Shown here piece by piece: positions 18,887-27,493 of a DNA stretch of 64,000 bases (within the stretch, counting starts at the first letter, position 1; each line of letters begins with the position of its first letter). Both the position numbers and the translations under genes were made by a program. The DNA is from CAVTSA01 sp963737225 (GTDB lineage Bacteria; Chloroflexota; Dormibacteria; Dormibacterales; Dormibacteraceae): assembly GCA_963737225.1 (NCBI GenBank), contig CAVTSA010000013.1, positions 62,001 through 126,000 of the forward strand. Direction: 5' to 3'. The notes under the pieces were generated by a model. The model worked only from the letters and a program-made list of their open reading frames with translations, was not told where the DNA came from and did no database searches.

Positions 18887-20109
18887 GTGACCGCCGCTAC
18901 GTGATCCTGGGGAACGGGATCGCCGGTCAGAGGTGCGCGGAGGAGCTGCGCAAGCACGACGACGCCTGCTCGATCACGATCGTCGCCGCCGAGCGCCATC
19001 CCCTCTATAACCGGGTCGCCCTGCCCCGCTATCTGCGCGGCCAGGTACGCCGCGAGAAGGTGTTCATGCGGACGCTCGAGTCGTACGCGGACCGCGGGAT
19101 CGACCTCCATCTCGAGACCTGGGCGACCGAGGTGGACGTGCGTGAGAAGATCGTGCGCACCAACCGGGGCCACGAGCTCCGCTACGACGCACTGCTGGTC
19201 GCCACCGGTGGCCGCCCGCTCCCTCCGCCCTGGCCCGGCGTCGAGCAGATCGCCCAGGTCTACGGCTTCCAGACCATCGACGACACCGACACCATCATCG
19301 AGCGGGCGGATTCCTCGCAGCGGGTGCTGGTGCTGGGCGGGAGCTTCATCGCCTATGAGCTGGCGGAGGGTATCGAGTTTCGCAAGCGCGCCAAGGTGAC
19401 CTGGTTGATGCGCGGCCCGCGCTTTCTCCGCTATGTGCTGGACGAAGAGGGAGGCGAGCTGTGCCGCCGGTTGGGCGAGCTGGCGGGTGTGGACTTCGTC
19501 TTCAACGACGAGGTGGCCGGGCTCGAAGCTCACAACGGCACGTTCCGGGCCGGCACCCGAAACGGCCTTGACCTGGGAGAGTTCGAGGTCCTGACCTACG
19601 GCGTCGGCCTCGACTACTACACGGAGCCGGTGCGCAACACCGGCATCGAGATCCGCGGGGGCATCGTCACCGATCAGAAGCTGCGCACCGCGGCACCCGA
19701 TGTGTACGCGGCGGGCGACATCGCCGTGTTCTATGACGGCATGGTCGGGAAGCTGAACCAGATGGGGACCTGGGACAACGCCGAGGCGCACGGAATCACC
19801 GCTGCCCACAACATGGCGGGGGAGGAGGAGGACTTCTTCGACGTCCCGACCTACACCACGACGATGTTCGGGTCGACGCTGGCGGTCATGGGCGTCACTC
19901 CAGACGTCCAGCCCGAGTTGGAGTCGGTGCGCACGTTCTCCTATGACGAAGGATTCTTCCGCAAGCTGTTCTTCCTCGACAACCGGCTGGTAGGGGCGAT
20001 CATGATCGGGCCTCCCAAGGGTCGCAAGAAGCTGATCGAGATCATGCGGTCACAGGTCGAGATCGACGGTTCGCGGGAGGCCATGCTCGACCCGACCAAC
20101 CTCAAATAG
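18883..20109 (+). CDS. FAD-dependent pyridine nucleotide oxidoreductase (NirB-N/ferredoxin-reductase like)
   Basis: 408 residues. FAD-binding ILGNGIAGQRCAEEL at the N-terminus, a second dinucleotide site VLVLGGSFIAYELAEG near 150, and DVYAAGDIAVF near 280, the conserved ATG-D FAD motif. HPLYNRVALPRYLRGQ is typical of nitrite-reductase/rubredoxin-reductase type subunits. TTG is the start because it overlaps the upstream TGA in the tightly packed run. Electron acceptor not identifiable from sequence. Confidence 0.85.
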   Translation: MSDRRYVILGNGIAGQRCAEELRKHDDACSITIVAAERHPLYNRVALPRYLRGQVRREKVFMRTLESYADRGIDLHLETWATEVDVREKIVRTNRGHELRYDALLVATGGRPLPPPWPGVEQIAQVYGFQTIDDTDTIIERADSSQRVLVLGGSFIAYELAEGIEFRKRAKVTWLMRGPRFLRYVLDEEGGELCRRLGELAGVDFVFNDEVAGLEAHNGTFRAGTRNGLDLGEFEVLTYGVGLDYYTEPVRNTGIEIRGGIVTDQKLRTAAPDVYAAGDIAVFYDGMVGKLNQMGTWDNAEAHGITAAHNMAGEEEDFFDVPTYTTTMFGSTLAVMGVTPDVQPELESVRTFSYDEGFFRKLFFLDNRLVGAIMIGPPKGRKKLIEIMRSQVEIDGSREAMLDPTNLK

Positions 20110-20133
20110 CACCCCGGGGCCCGGGGGCCTCTG

Positions 20134-20195
20134 CCAGAGTGTCCACACTCTGGTGCAACACGCGCCGGTTTGGGGTCGGACTGTGGACACTCTGG
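20134..20195. repeat. Paired palindromes, centres 42 bp apart (locus c)
   Basis: CCAGAGTGTCCACACTCTGG at 20134-20153 is an 8-bp-arm palindrome. A partial inverted copy, CTGTGGACACTCTGG at 20181-20195, lies with its equivalent centre 42 bp downstream. The spacer contains CGGTTTGGGGTCGGA, reminiscent of the spacers at 49.8 and 56.0 kb. It follows the stop of the FAD oxidoreductase. Confidence 0.8.
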
Positions 20196-20220
20196 CGAAC
20201 CACGGGCTAGCAGTGGGCGG

Positions 20221-20427
20221 TCAGGAGCTGCCCGCCCTGCTGATTGAGCACGTGCGACGAGCCCGGTCCCCTGCCGGCCCGCGGGCCACACGATCGGTCA
20301 GCCAGTCCACGAACTCGCCGGGGTCGAGGCCGCTCGCAGCCCACGCGGCGCGATCGTCGTCTCCCAGCCCGAACCGCCTGAAGAGCGCCTCCGCGCCTTC
20401 GTCCGCGTCCACGCCCACGTCCGCCAC
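20221..20427 (-). CDS. Possible small acidic protein divergent from clgR
   Basis: Reading from GTG 20427 gives 68 residues: acidic first half (VADVGVDADEGAEALFRRFGLGDDDRAAW, then GLDPGEFVDWLTDRVARGP) that looks protein-like, followed by a poorer tail. No clear ribosome binding site is visible. It would be divergent from the regulator starting at 20459. Not recognised; may be spurious. Confidence 0.35.
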   Translation of the reverse strand: MADVGVDADEGAEALFRRFGLGDDDRAAWAASGLDPGEFVDWLTDRVARGPAGDRARRTCSISRAGSS

Positions 20428-20458
20428 GGTACGGTGGCAGGTCGTATGCTGACAGCAG

Positions 20459-20881
20459 ATGCCATTCGCCCAGAGTGAAACCTCCGAGCACGTGCGCACC
20501 ACCCTGGGTGCGATCCTTCGCCGCCGTCGAGAGCAGCGCGAGAGCACGCTGGCCGATATCGCGGTGCCCGCCGGGATCTCGCCCGCTCATCTCTCGGAGG
20601 TGGAGCGGGGGCGGAAGGAGATCTCGACCGAGCGGCTGCTGGCGGTCGCGCGGTCGCTCGAGGTGACGGTCGCGGACCTCTTCCTGGAGCTGGCCCGGGA
20701 GCTGGGTGCGGAGGAGCAATCGGTTCGCTCCAGCTGGGACCCCGATCCCCGGGCGGCGGTCCAGCAGATGTGCCGTGAGCTCGATCGTGAAGCGCTGCAG
20801 ACGGTCGCCCGCTTCACCTCTTTCCTGGTCACCACCGAGGGCGCCCAGCGGCGGCGCATCGGGTTTCTGGAGTCACGCTGA
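20459..20881 (+). CDS. clgR: XRE-family regulator, ClgR-like
   Basis: 140 residues. An HTH spans about residues 13-68: LGAILRRRREQRESTLADIAVPAGISPAHLSEVERGRKEISTERLLAVARSL. The SEVERGRKExS recognition-helix region closely resembles ClgR, the actinobacterial activator of clp protease genes and of itself. The last codon overlaps the clpP ATG, so regulator and target protease are translationally coupled. Assignment rests on motif resemblance plus this context; clpP autoregulation through proteolysis of ClgR is known in actinobacteria and is inferred here. Confidence 0.75.
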   Translation: MPFAQSETSEHVRTTLGAILRRRREQRESTLADIAVPAGISPAHLSEVERGRKEISTERLLAVARSLEVTVADLFLELARELGAEEQSVRSSWDPDPRAAVQQMCRELDREALQTVARFTSFLVTTEGAQRRRIGFLESR

Positions 20882-21498
20882 TGATCCCCACCGTGCTCGA
20901 ACAGACCGGCCGTGGCGAACGCGCCTACGACATCTACTCCCGGCTGCTCAAGGATCGCATCATCTTCCTGGGCACGCCGATCGACGCCTCGGTCACCAAC
21001 CTGGTCATCGCCCAGCTGCTGTTTCTGCAGGCCGACGACCCGCAGAAGGACATCAGCATCTACGTCAACAGCCCGGGCGGTGACGTCACTGGCGCGCTCG
21101 CCATCTACGACGCGATGCAGCACGTGAGCGCCCCGGTGAGCACGCTCAACGCGGGCCTCGCGGCGAGCGGCGCGTCGCTGGTGCTGGCCGGCGGCGCCCC
21201 CGGCCGGCGCTACGCGCTTCCCCACTCGCAGGTCGTCATTCACCAGCCGTGGTCGCCGGGCGTGCAGGGGCAGGCCAGCGACATCGAGATCGCGGCCCGG
21301 GAGATCCTGCGGCAGCGGGCCCTCTTCGTCGACATCTACGCGCTGCACACGGGCCAGCCCAAAGAGCGCATCGAGCGCGACCTCGAGCGCGACTACTACC
21401 TGACCCCGCAGGCTGCCAAGGAGTACGGACTGATCGACGACATCATCACCGCCGCGAAGATGCCCGCCACCGCCGCGAAGGTGCCCACCACCGCCTAG
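20881..21498 (+). CDS. clpP: ATP-dependent Clp protease proteolytic subunit
   Basis: 205 residues. Family motifs are present: DIYSRLLKDRIIFLG at the N-terminus, YVNSPGGDVTGALAIYD (oxyanion region), the catalytic serine in LAASGAS (Ser96) and the histidine in VVIHQPW, with the later Asp in EKERIERD-type DLERDYYL. It forms the tetradecameric barrel degrading unfolded proteins fed by ClpX/ClpC. It overlaps the regulator gene by one base. ClpX is not in the window. Confidence 0.95.
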   Translation: MIPTVLEQTGRGERAYDIYSRLLKDRIIFLGTPIDASVTNLVIAQLLFLQADDPQKDISIYVNSPGGDVTGALAIYDAMQHVSAPVSTLNAGLAASGASLVLAGGAPGRRYALPHSQVVIHQPWSPGVQGQASDIEIAAREILRQRALFVDIYALHTGQPKERIERDLERDYYLTPQAAKEYGLIDDIITAAKMPATAAKVPTTA

Positions 21499-21603
21499 GA
21501 GGGTGCCGGTCGCCGCCCAGGAGGGGACCGGTCGCCGGACGGGGGCACGATCTCGTTCGCGGACACGCGTCCGGCGCCCAGCGGTGTAGCGTTCGCAAGG
21601 CCC

Positions 21604-24480
21604 ATGGCACGACGTCCGCCGCAGAATCCTTTCGGAACTCCGTTCGGCCCCCGGCCGCCCGGCTTCGAGGGACTCGGCGAGATTCATCTCCCGCGACCAC
21701 CGCGGCGGTTCTGGATCGGCCTTGGGTTCGTCGCCGCGGCGCTCGTCCTGATCCTGATCGCGGCTCCCATCGTGAATCTGATCACCAACTGGGAGTGGTT
21801 CTCCTCCTTGGGGTTCGGCGGCGCCTACGGGACGCGCCTCCTGATCCAGGTGCTGCTGTTCCTGGGCACGCTGGTGGTGGCGTTTCTGTTCGCGGCCGTC
21901 AACGTCGCGATCGCCCTCCGGCTCAGGACCAGTGGTGCTCTCCGCGCGGTCGGCATCCGCCATCGCACCCTCCGGTCACGCCTCGGGGTGGTGTCGCTCG
22001 TCGCCTGCGCGTTCCTGGCGTTCCTGGTGGCGATCTCGATGGAGGGATCGTGGTCCGATCTCGTCCTCTTCCTGCATCCGCAGACGACCGGCCAGCAGGA
22101 TCCCATCCTGCATGCCAACGTCGGCTTCTATCTGACGCAGCTGCCGTTCTGGAACGACGTCCAGGGCAACCTGGTGGGGCTGATGATCGTCACGCTCCTG
22201 ATCGTGATCGCCTTGCACGCCTGGCGCGACGACCACATCGACCTGCGACTGCTCCCGCGGGGCACCGCGCACGTCTCGGTCCTGGTCGGGATCTACGCGC
22301 TGGTGGTTGCCTCAGGTGCCTGGCTCAGCCGCTACGGCTACCTCTACGGCCACGACAGCGTGGTCTACGGCGCGGGGTACGCCGACGTCAACGCCCGGAT
22401 CCCACTGACCACCGCGGAGGCCGTGCTCGGGGTGCTCCTCGCGATCGGCCTCTTCGTCAACGCCCACCCGCGCGTACGGCAGCTCCGCCTGGTGCTGTTC
22501 GCGGTGGGGATCTGGGTCGCCGCGGTCTTGGTGGTGGCCATCTACGCGGCCGGGGTCCAGCGCCTGGTGGTCCAGCCGGCCGAGTTGAGCCAGGAGACGC
22601 CGTATCTGTCGCATCAGATCGCCTCCACCCGCAGCGCCTACGACCTGAACGGCGTGCAGACCCAGTCGTTCACCGGCACCGGCAACGTGACCGCCCAGGA
22701 GGTGAACTTCGACCAGACGACGGTGGACAACCTCCGGCTCTGGGACAACGCGCCGCTCAACAACGTGTACGACCAGCAACAGTCGATTCGCACCTACTAC
22801 GGCTTCGACACGCCGCAGTTCGACCGCTACACGATCGACGGCGTCTATCAAGAGGTCGAGATCGCGCCTCGCGAGATGCAGCAGTCGCAGCTGCCGAGCC
22901 AGGCCCAGACCTGGGTCAACCAGCGCCTGGTCTACACGCATGGCTATGGCATGGCCGCCAGTCAGGTGGCGGAGGAGGATGCTCAGGGCCTGCCCCAGTA
23001 CGTGGCCGGCAACATCCCGAACACGGGTCCACTGACGGTGACCGTGCCCCAGATCTACTTCGGCGAGGCTGAGTCGGACTGGGTCGTCGCGCCCTCCCGC
23101 CAGCCCGAGTTCGACTATCCCTCCAGCAACGCGAGCGGCACCGCCAGCAACAGCTGGACCGGGACCGAGGCACCGCTGCTGACGGGGGGCAACCGACTCC
23201 TGTGGTCGATGCGGACCGGCGACCTCAACCTGCTGATCTCGGACCAGATCACCGGACAGAGCCGGATCCTCTTCGATCGCAATCCCGAGCAGCGGCTGCA
23301 GCAGGTGGCGCCCTTCCTGACCGCCGACAACAACCCCTATATCGTCAATGTCAGCGGGCAGCTGTACTGGATCGAGGACGCCTACACCAGCGCCAGCACA
23401 TACCCGTACTCGGAGTCAGGTCCCCAGTTCGGCGCCAACCCCAATCTTTCCTACAACTACATGCGGAACTCGGTCAAGGCCGTTATCAACGCCTACACCG
23501 GCCAGACCACCCTCTACGTGCTGACCCCGGACGACCCGCTGATCCGGGCTTACGAGGCGGCGTTCCCGTCCCTGTTCAAGCCCATCTCGGACATGCCCTC
23601 GGCGCTGCGCGACCACCTCAAGGTGCCGCAGAACTACTTCAGCGTCCAGGCGCAGATGTACGCGACCTACCACGTCTCCGACGTTCCCACCTTCTACAAC
23701 CGAGAGAACGTCTACGCCGAGCCCCAGGGCATCCAGCCCTACTACGTGATGATGCGGCTCCCGGGCGAGACGAAGTCCGAGTTCCTGATGATCCTGCCGT
23801 ACACGCCCTATGCCAAGAACAACCTGGTCGCCTGGCTGGCCGTGCGCCAGGACCAGCCGAACTACGGGCAGGTGATCTCGTATCAGCTGCCCAAGAACCA
23901 GGTCATCTTCGGACCCGCCCAGGTGCAGAGCCGGATCAACCAGGACCCCACCCTCTCACAGGAGTACTCGCTGCTCAATCAGCAGAACTCGCACGTCGAG
24001 AAAGGGAACCTCCTGGTGGTGCCCATCGGCGGCACGTTCCTCTACTTCGAACCCTGGTACATCGAATCCAGCCAGGGGCAAGCTCTGCCGGAGTTGAAGT
24101 ACATCATCCTCACCGGCTCCACCGCCAACAGCCCGGTGGTCTTCGACTCCACGCTGGGTAAAGCGATCCAGGACCTGACCGGACAGGCACTTGCCAGCCC
24201 GTCCGCACCGACCAGTCCGACCGCGCCGTCGACCGGCGGGGCCGGGGTGTCGCCGCAGGTCCAGCAGCTGGTCAGCCAGGCGCTGAGCGCCTACGCGCAG
24301 GGACAGGCGGACCTGAAGCAGGGGAACCTGGCCGGGTACGCACAGCAGATGCAGCAGGTGGATTCGCTGCTGCAGCAGATCCAGCAGCTGCAGGGCGGGT
24401 CGGCTGCCGGAGGTTCTGGCGCCTCACCGGGACCGACCCCGGTGCCCTCGCCGTCGCCGCTCCCCGGCATCGGAGGCTAG
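21604..24480 (+). CDS. UPF0182 family integral membrane protein
   Basis: 958 residues. The first ~330 contain about seven transmembrane helices; the rest is a large extracytoplasmic domain with LVVQPAELSQETPYLSHQI, QQSIRTYYGFDTPQFDRY and RYVYTHGYG-like (LVYTHGYGMAAS) motifs of UPF0182 (COG1615). The C-terminal ~100 residues are Pro/Ser/Gln-rich and low complexity (QQMQQVDSLLQQIQQLQGG). Function unknown in the family. It starts at ATG 21604 after a 105-base gap and is followed closely by orn. Confidence 0.9.
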   Translation: MARRPPQNPFGTPFGPRPPGFEGLGEIHLPRPPRRFWIGLGFVAAALVLILIAAPIVNLITNWEWFSSLGFGGAYGTRLLIQVLLFLGTLVVAFLFAAVNVAIALRLRTSGALRAVGIRHRTLRSRLGVVSLVACAFLAFLVAISMEGSWSDLVLFLHPQTTGQQDPILHANVGFYLTQLPFWNDVQGNLVGLMIVTLLIVIALHAWRDDHIDLRLLPRGTAHVSVLVGIYALVVASGAWLSRYGYLYGHDSVVYGAGYADVNARIPLTTAEAVLGVLLAIGLFVNAHPRVRQLRLVLFAVGIWVAAVLVVAIYAAGVQRLVVQPAELSQETPYLSHQIASTRSAYDLNGVQTQSFTGTGNVTAQEVNFDQTTVDNLRLWDNAPLNNVYDQQQSIRTYYGFDTPQFDRYTIDGVYQEVEIAPREMQQSQLPSQAQTWVNQRLVYTHGYGMAASQVAEEDAQGLPQYVAGNIPNTGPLTVTVPQIYFGEAESDWVVAPSRQPEFDYPSSNASGTASNSWTGTEAPLLTGGNRLLWSMRTGDLNLLISDQITGQSRILFDRNPEQRLQQVAPFLTADNNPYIVNVSGQLYWIEDAYTSASTYPYSESGPQFGANPNLSYNYMRNSVKAVINAYTGQTTLYVLTPDDPLIRAYEAAFPSLFKPISDMPSALRDHLKVPQNYFSVQAQMYATYHVSDVPTFYNRENVYAEPQGIQPYYVMMRLPGETKSEFLMILPYTPYAKNNLVAWLAVRQDQPNYGQVISYQLPKNQVIFGPAQVQSRINQDPTLSQEYSLLNQQNSHVEKGNLLVVPIGGTFLYFEPWYIESSQGQALPELKYIILTGSTANSPVVFDSTLGKAIQDLTGQALASPSAPTSPTAPSTGGAGVSPQVQQLVSQALSAYAQGQADLKQGNLAGYAQQMQQVDSLLQQIQQLQGGSAAGGSGASPGPTPVPSPSPLPGIGG

Positions 24481-24493
24481 CCGGCAAGGTCAG

Positions 24494-25033
24494 GTGCTGG
24501 CCTGGATCGACCTCGAGATGACGGGTCTCGAGATCTCGCGGCACGTCATCGTCGAGATCGCGACCGTCGTCACCGACGACGACCTGGTGGTGGTCGCCGA
24601 GGGTCCCGACCTGGTCGTCCACCAGTCGCCGGCGGTCCTTGCCGAGATGGATGACCACGTGCGCCGGATGCATACCCAGAGCGGGCTCCTGGCCGCGATC
24701 GAGGGCTCGGAGGTGACGCTGGAGCAGGCCGGCCGGCTGACGCTGGCGTTCTTGCGTGAGCACATCGCGGAGGGCACGGCGCCGCTCTGCGGCAACTCGA
24801 TCGGCACCGACCGTCGCTTCCTGGATGCTCAGCTGCCGGCGATCGACCGCTATCTGCACTACCGTTCAGTGGACGTGTCGACGATCAAAGAGCTCACGCG
24901 CCGCTGGTACCCGGACCTGTTCGCGCGCGTGCCACCGAAGCGGGAGACGCACCGCGCTCTCGACGACATCAAGGAGAGCATCGAGGAGCTCCGCTGGTAC
25001 CGAGCTCACGTCTTCGCGGACGGGGCCTCCTGA
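24494..25033 (+). CDS. orn: Oligoribonuclease
   Basis: 179 residues. DEDDh exonuclease: AWIDLEMTGL (Asp and Glu of motif I), CGNSIGTDRRFLD (motif II) and HRALDDIKESIEEL (His and Asp of motif III). It degrades 2-5-nt RNA fragments and pGpG. The start 13 bases after the UPF0182 stop suggests a shared transcript. Complete. Confidence 0.95.
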   Translation: MLAWIDLEMTGLEISRHVIVEIATVVTDDDLVVVAEGPDLVVHQSPAVLAEMDDHVRRMHTQSGLLAAIEGSEVTLEQAGRLTLAFLREHIAEGTAPLCGNSIGTDRRFLDAQLPAIDRYLHYRSVDVSTIKELTRRWYPDLFARVPPKRETHRALDDIKESIEELRWYRAHVFADGAS

Positions 25034-25079
25034 TGGGTGGCCGAGGGTGCCGGGCGCGGACATGAGAGGAGAGGTCGGA

Positions 25080-26249
25080 ATGCGAGACGCGGTGATCGTG
25101 GAGGCGGTGCGCACGCCCTTCGGCAAACGCAACGGGTCGCTCAAAGACATTCATCCGGTCCTGCTCGGCACGCTGGTGCTGAAGGATCTGGTCGAGCGCA
25201 CCGGTCTCGACCCGGGCAAGGTCGACGACGTGGTCTGGGGCTGTGTGGATCAGGCCGGCGAGCAGTCGGCCAACATCGGCCGCAGCACCTGGCTCGCAGC
25301 CGGGTACCCGCTCGAGGTGCCGGCCACCACCGTGGACCGGCAGTGCGGCTCCTCCCAGCAGGCGCTCCACTTCGCGGCCAACTTGATCCAGTCGGGGATC
25401 GCCGACGTCACGATCGCCGGCGGCGTGGAATCGATGAGCCGTGTCCCGATCGGCGCCAGCACGACGCAGGGCCCCGGCACCCCCTTCCCTCCCGAGCTGA
25501 TGGAGCTCTACGAGATGGTCCCGCAGGGCATCTCCGCGGAGCTGGTGGCCCGCAAGTACGGTATCTCGCGGGAGGCGCAGGACGAATTCTCCGTGCAGAG
25601 CCATCGGCGCGCGGCGGCCGCCACCGAGAACGGATACCTGGCGCCGCAGCTGGTGCCGGTGAAGGTACCGAATGACGGGGGGGCCGTCCTGCTCGACCGC
25701 GACGAGGGGATCCGGGCGAACGCGACCTACGAGGCCACGGCGGCACTGAATCCCGCCTTCGACCCGACCCACACGATCACGGCCGGGAACGCGAGCCAGA
25801 TCTCGGACGGGGCGGCGGCGGTGCTCCTGATGACTCGGGAGAAGGCGGAGGAGCTGGGCCTGCGCCCCCGCGCTCGCATCGCCGCCCAGAAGGTGGTGGG
25901 GTGCGACCCGGTGCTGATGCTGGAGGGTCCGATCCCGGGCACCCGAGCGGTGCTCGACCAGGCCGGGCTTTCGATGGAGGACATCGACCTGTTCGAGATC
26001 AACGAGGCGTTCGCCTCGGTGGTGCTGGCCTGGGCCAGGGAGACCGGCGGCGACCTGGAGAAGACCAACGTGAACGGCGGCGCGATCGCGATCGGGCATC
26101 CCCTGGGGGCCTCGGGCGCCCGGCTCATGTGCCACCTGCTCTATGAGTTGGAGCGTCGAGATCTCCGGTTCGGCCTGCAGTCGATGTGCTGCGGCGGCGG
26201 CCTCGGGACGGCGACGATCATCGACCGTGAGCCCGATGTCCGGCACTGA
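25080..26249 (+). CDS. Acetyl-CoA acetyltransferase (thiolase family)
   Basis: 389 residues. Thiolase active-site cysteine in VDRQCGSSQQALHFAA, NVNGGAIAIGHPLGASGAR with the catalytic His, and SMCCGGGLGTATI with the second Cys. Start 25080 is chosen for the GAGAGG just upstream; an ATG 18 bases earlier is possible. It acts in beta-oxidation or acetoacetyl-CoA formation. The upstream in-frame extension lies inside orn and is not coding. Confidence 0.93.
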   Translation: MRDAVIVEAVRTPFGKRNGSLKDIHPVLLGTLVLKDLVERTGLDPGKVDDVVWGCVDQAGEQSANIGRSTWLAAGYPLEVPATTVDRQCGSSQQALHFAANLIQSGIADVTIAGGVESMSRVPIGASTTQGPGTPFPPELMELYEMVPQGISAELVARKYGISREAQDEFSVQSHRRAAAATENGYLAPQLVPVKVPNDGGAVLLDRDEGIRANATYEATAALNPAFDPTHTITAGNASQISDGAAAVLLMTREKAEELGLRPRARIAAQKVVGCDPVLMLEGPIPGTRAVLDQAGLSMEDIDLFEINEAFASVVLAWARETGGDLEKTNVNGGAIAIGHPLGASGARLMCHLLYELERRDLRFGLQSMCCGGGLGTATIIDREPDVRH

Positions 26250-26256
26250 CCACCCG

Positions 26257-26311
26257 TTTTCGGGTGAAATCGGTGCTATGAGCGCCTCCATGGACCCGGT
26301 TTCACGTGAAA
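26257..26311. repeat. Paired palindromes, centres 42 bp apart (locus d)
   Basis: TTTTCGGGTGAAAT (centre 26263.5) and the perfect palindrome TTTCACGTGAAA (26300-26311, centre 26305.5) lie 42 bp apart; each is followed by (T/G)CGGTG. The second is inside the first codons of the aminotransferase. The 12-bp core equals the middle of the consensus parS site, but flanking bases do not fit it. A related single site, TTTCGCGTGAAT, is at 39570. Confidence 0.75.
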
Positions 26312-27468
26312 GCGGTGAGATCGACATCGAAGCAGTTCGCCGTGCCTACCCGGTCTTGAAGGAGCTCGAGTACTTCAACACCGGCACCTACGGGCTGATG
26401 GCGGAACCCGTGCTGGAGCGGTACCTGGCACGGCTGGCGCGCTTCGAGCAGCGCGGGATGGCAGGCGTCGACAACCTGCACGAGGAGATCGAGCGGGCCC
26501 GAGCGCGGCTCGCCGCGCACCTGGGTGCCGACCAGGACGAGCTGGCCCTGACCGGGAACGCCACCGACGGCATCGCGCTGGTCGCGGCCGGCCTGCGCTG
26601 GGCGGAGGGCGACGAGGTCATCATCTCCGACCAGGAGCACCCCGCGATGGCGGTCCCCTTCGCGCACGCCGCCCGACGTTGGGGAGTCCGGGTGCGGCCA
26701 TACCAGGTGAGCTGGGATCCGGAGGAGTCGCTGCGCTCGGTCCGGTCCTTGATCACGCCCCACACGCGCCTCATCGCGACCAGCCAGGTGACCTCTCCGT
26801 TCGGGATCCGCCTGCCGGTGCGCGAGATCACCGCCCTGGCTCACGACCACGGTCTTCCTGCGCTGGTCGACGCGGCCCAGACCTTCGCCGTGATCCCGGT
26901 CGACGTCCGCGAGATCGGCTGCGAGTTCCTGAGTGGGAACGGCCACAAGTGGCTGGGCGGGCCCAAGGGGACCGGCTTCCTCTACGCGCGACGGGACTGG
27001 ATGCAGCGGGTGGAGCCGGCGCTGGTCGGTGCGGGGACCATGGACGAGACCACCCGCGAGCCACGTCCCAACGGCCGCCGCTTCGAGTTCGGGACCCGCG
27101 GCTTCGCCACCCCGGCGGGACTCAACGACGCGCTGGACTGGCTGGAGAGCTTCGGGTGGGAGCGGGCCGGCGCGCGCATCGAGGCGCTGAGCGGCCGCTT
27201 CAAAGACGCGCTCGCGGAGGCGCCCGGGGTCGAGCTGTGCACGCCGCGCGCCTGGGAGCGGTCGAGCGGCCTGATCGCGGTCGCGGTTCCGGGCCGCGAC
27301 GAGACCGCGCTGCAGGCGGACCTCGTCGCGCACAGTCTGTTCCCCCGGACGCTCGGGCCCCGCGGCTCCCACCGAATCCGGGTCTCGACCGCCTTCTTCA
27401 ACAGCGAAGAGGAGGTGGACCGGCTGGCGGCGCGCATCCGGGCGTTCGCCGAGGGCGCACCCTCGTAG
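26278..27468 (+). CDS. Class V aminotransferase (cysteine desulfurase-like fold)
   Basis: 396 residues. YFNTGTYGLM at the N-terminus, LVDAAQTFAVIPVDV with the PLP-interacting Asp, and SGNGHKWLGGPKGTGFLY with the Schiff-base lysine. It lacks an obvious C-terminal cysteine loop of IscS, so it is more likely an isopenicillin-epimerase/selenocysteine-lyase-like aminotransferase. Start choice is uncertain: ATG 26278, 26290 or 26236 are all in frame, and the 42-bp palindrome pair overlaps this region. Substrate unknown. Confidence 0.82.
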   Translation: MSASMDPVSRESGEIDIEAVRRAYPVLKELEYFNTGTYGLMAEPVLERYLARLARFEQRGMAGVDNLHEEIERARARLAAHLGADQDELALTGNATDGIALVAAGLRWAEGDEVIISDQEHPAMAVPFAHAARRWGVRVRPYQVSWDPEESLRSVRSLITPHTRLIATSQVTSPFGIRLPVREITALAHDHGLPALVDAAQTFAVIPVDVREIGCEFLSGNGHKWLGGPKGTGFLYARRDWMQRVEPALVGAGTMDETTREPRPNGRRFEFGTRGFATPAGLNDALDWLESFGWERAGARIEALSGRFKDALAEAPGVELCTPRAWERSSGLIAVAVPGRDETALQADLVAHSLFPRTLGPRGSHRIRVSTAFFNSEEEVDRLAARIRAFAEGAPS

Positions 27469-27493
27469 AGCATTCGGCCGGTCCTCGCCGGCG

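Noticed and set aside
26300..26311. TTTCACGTGAAA as a ParB parS site
   Set aside because: Only the 12-bp core matches; flanking bases differ from the 16-bp consensus, it lies in a coding start, and no parAB or origin genes are near.
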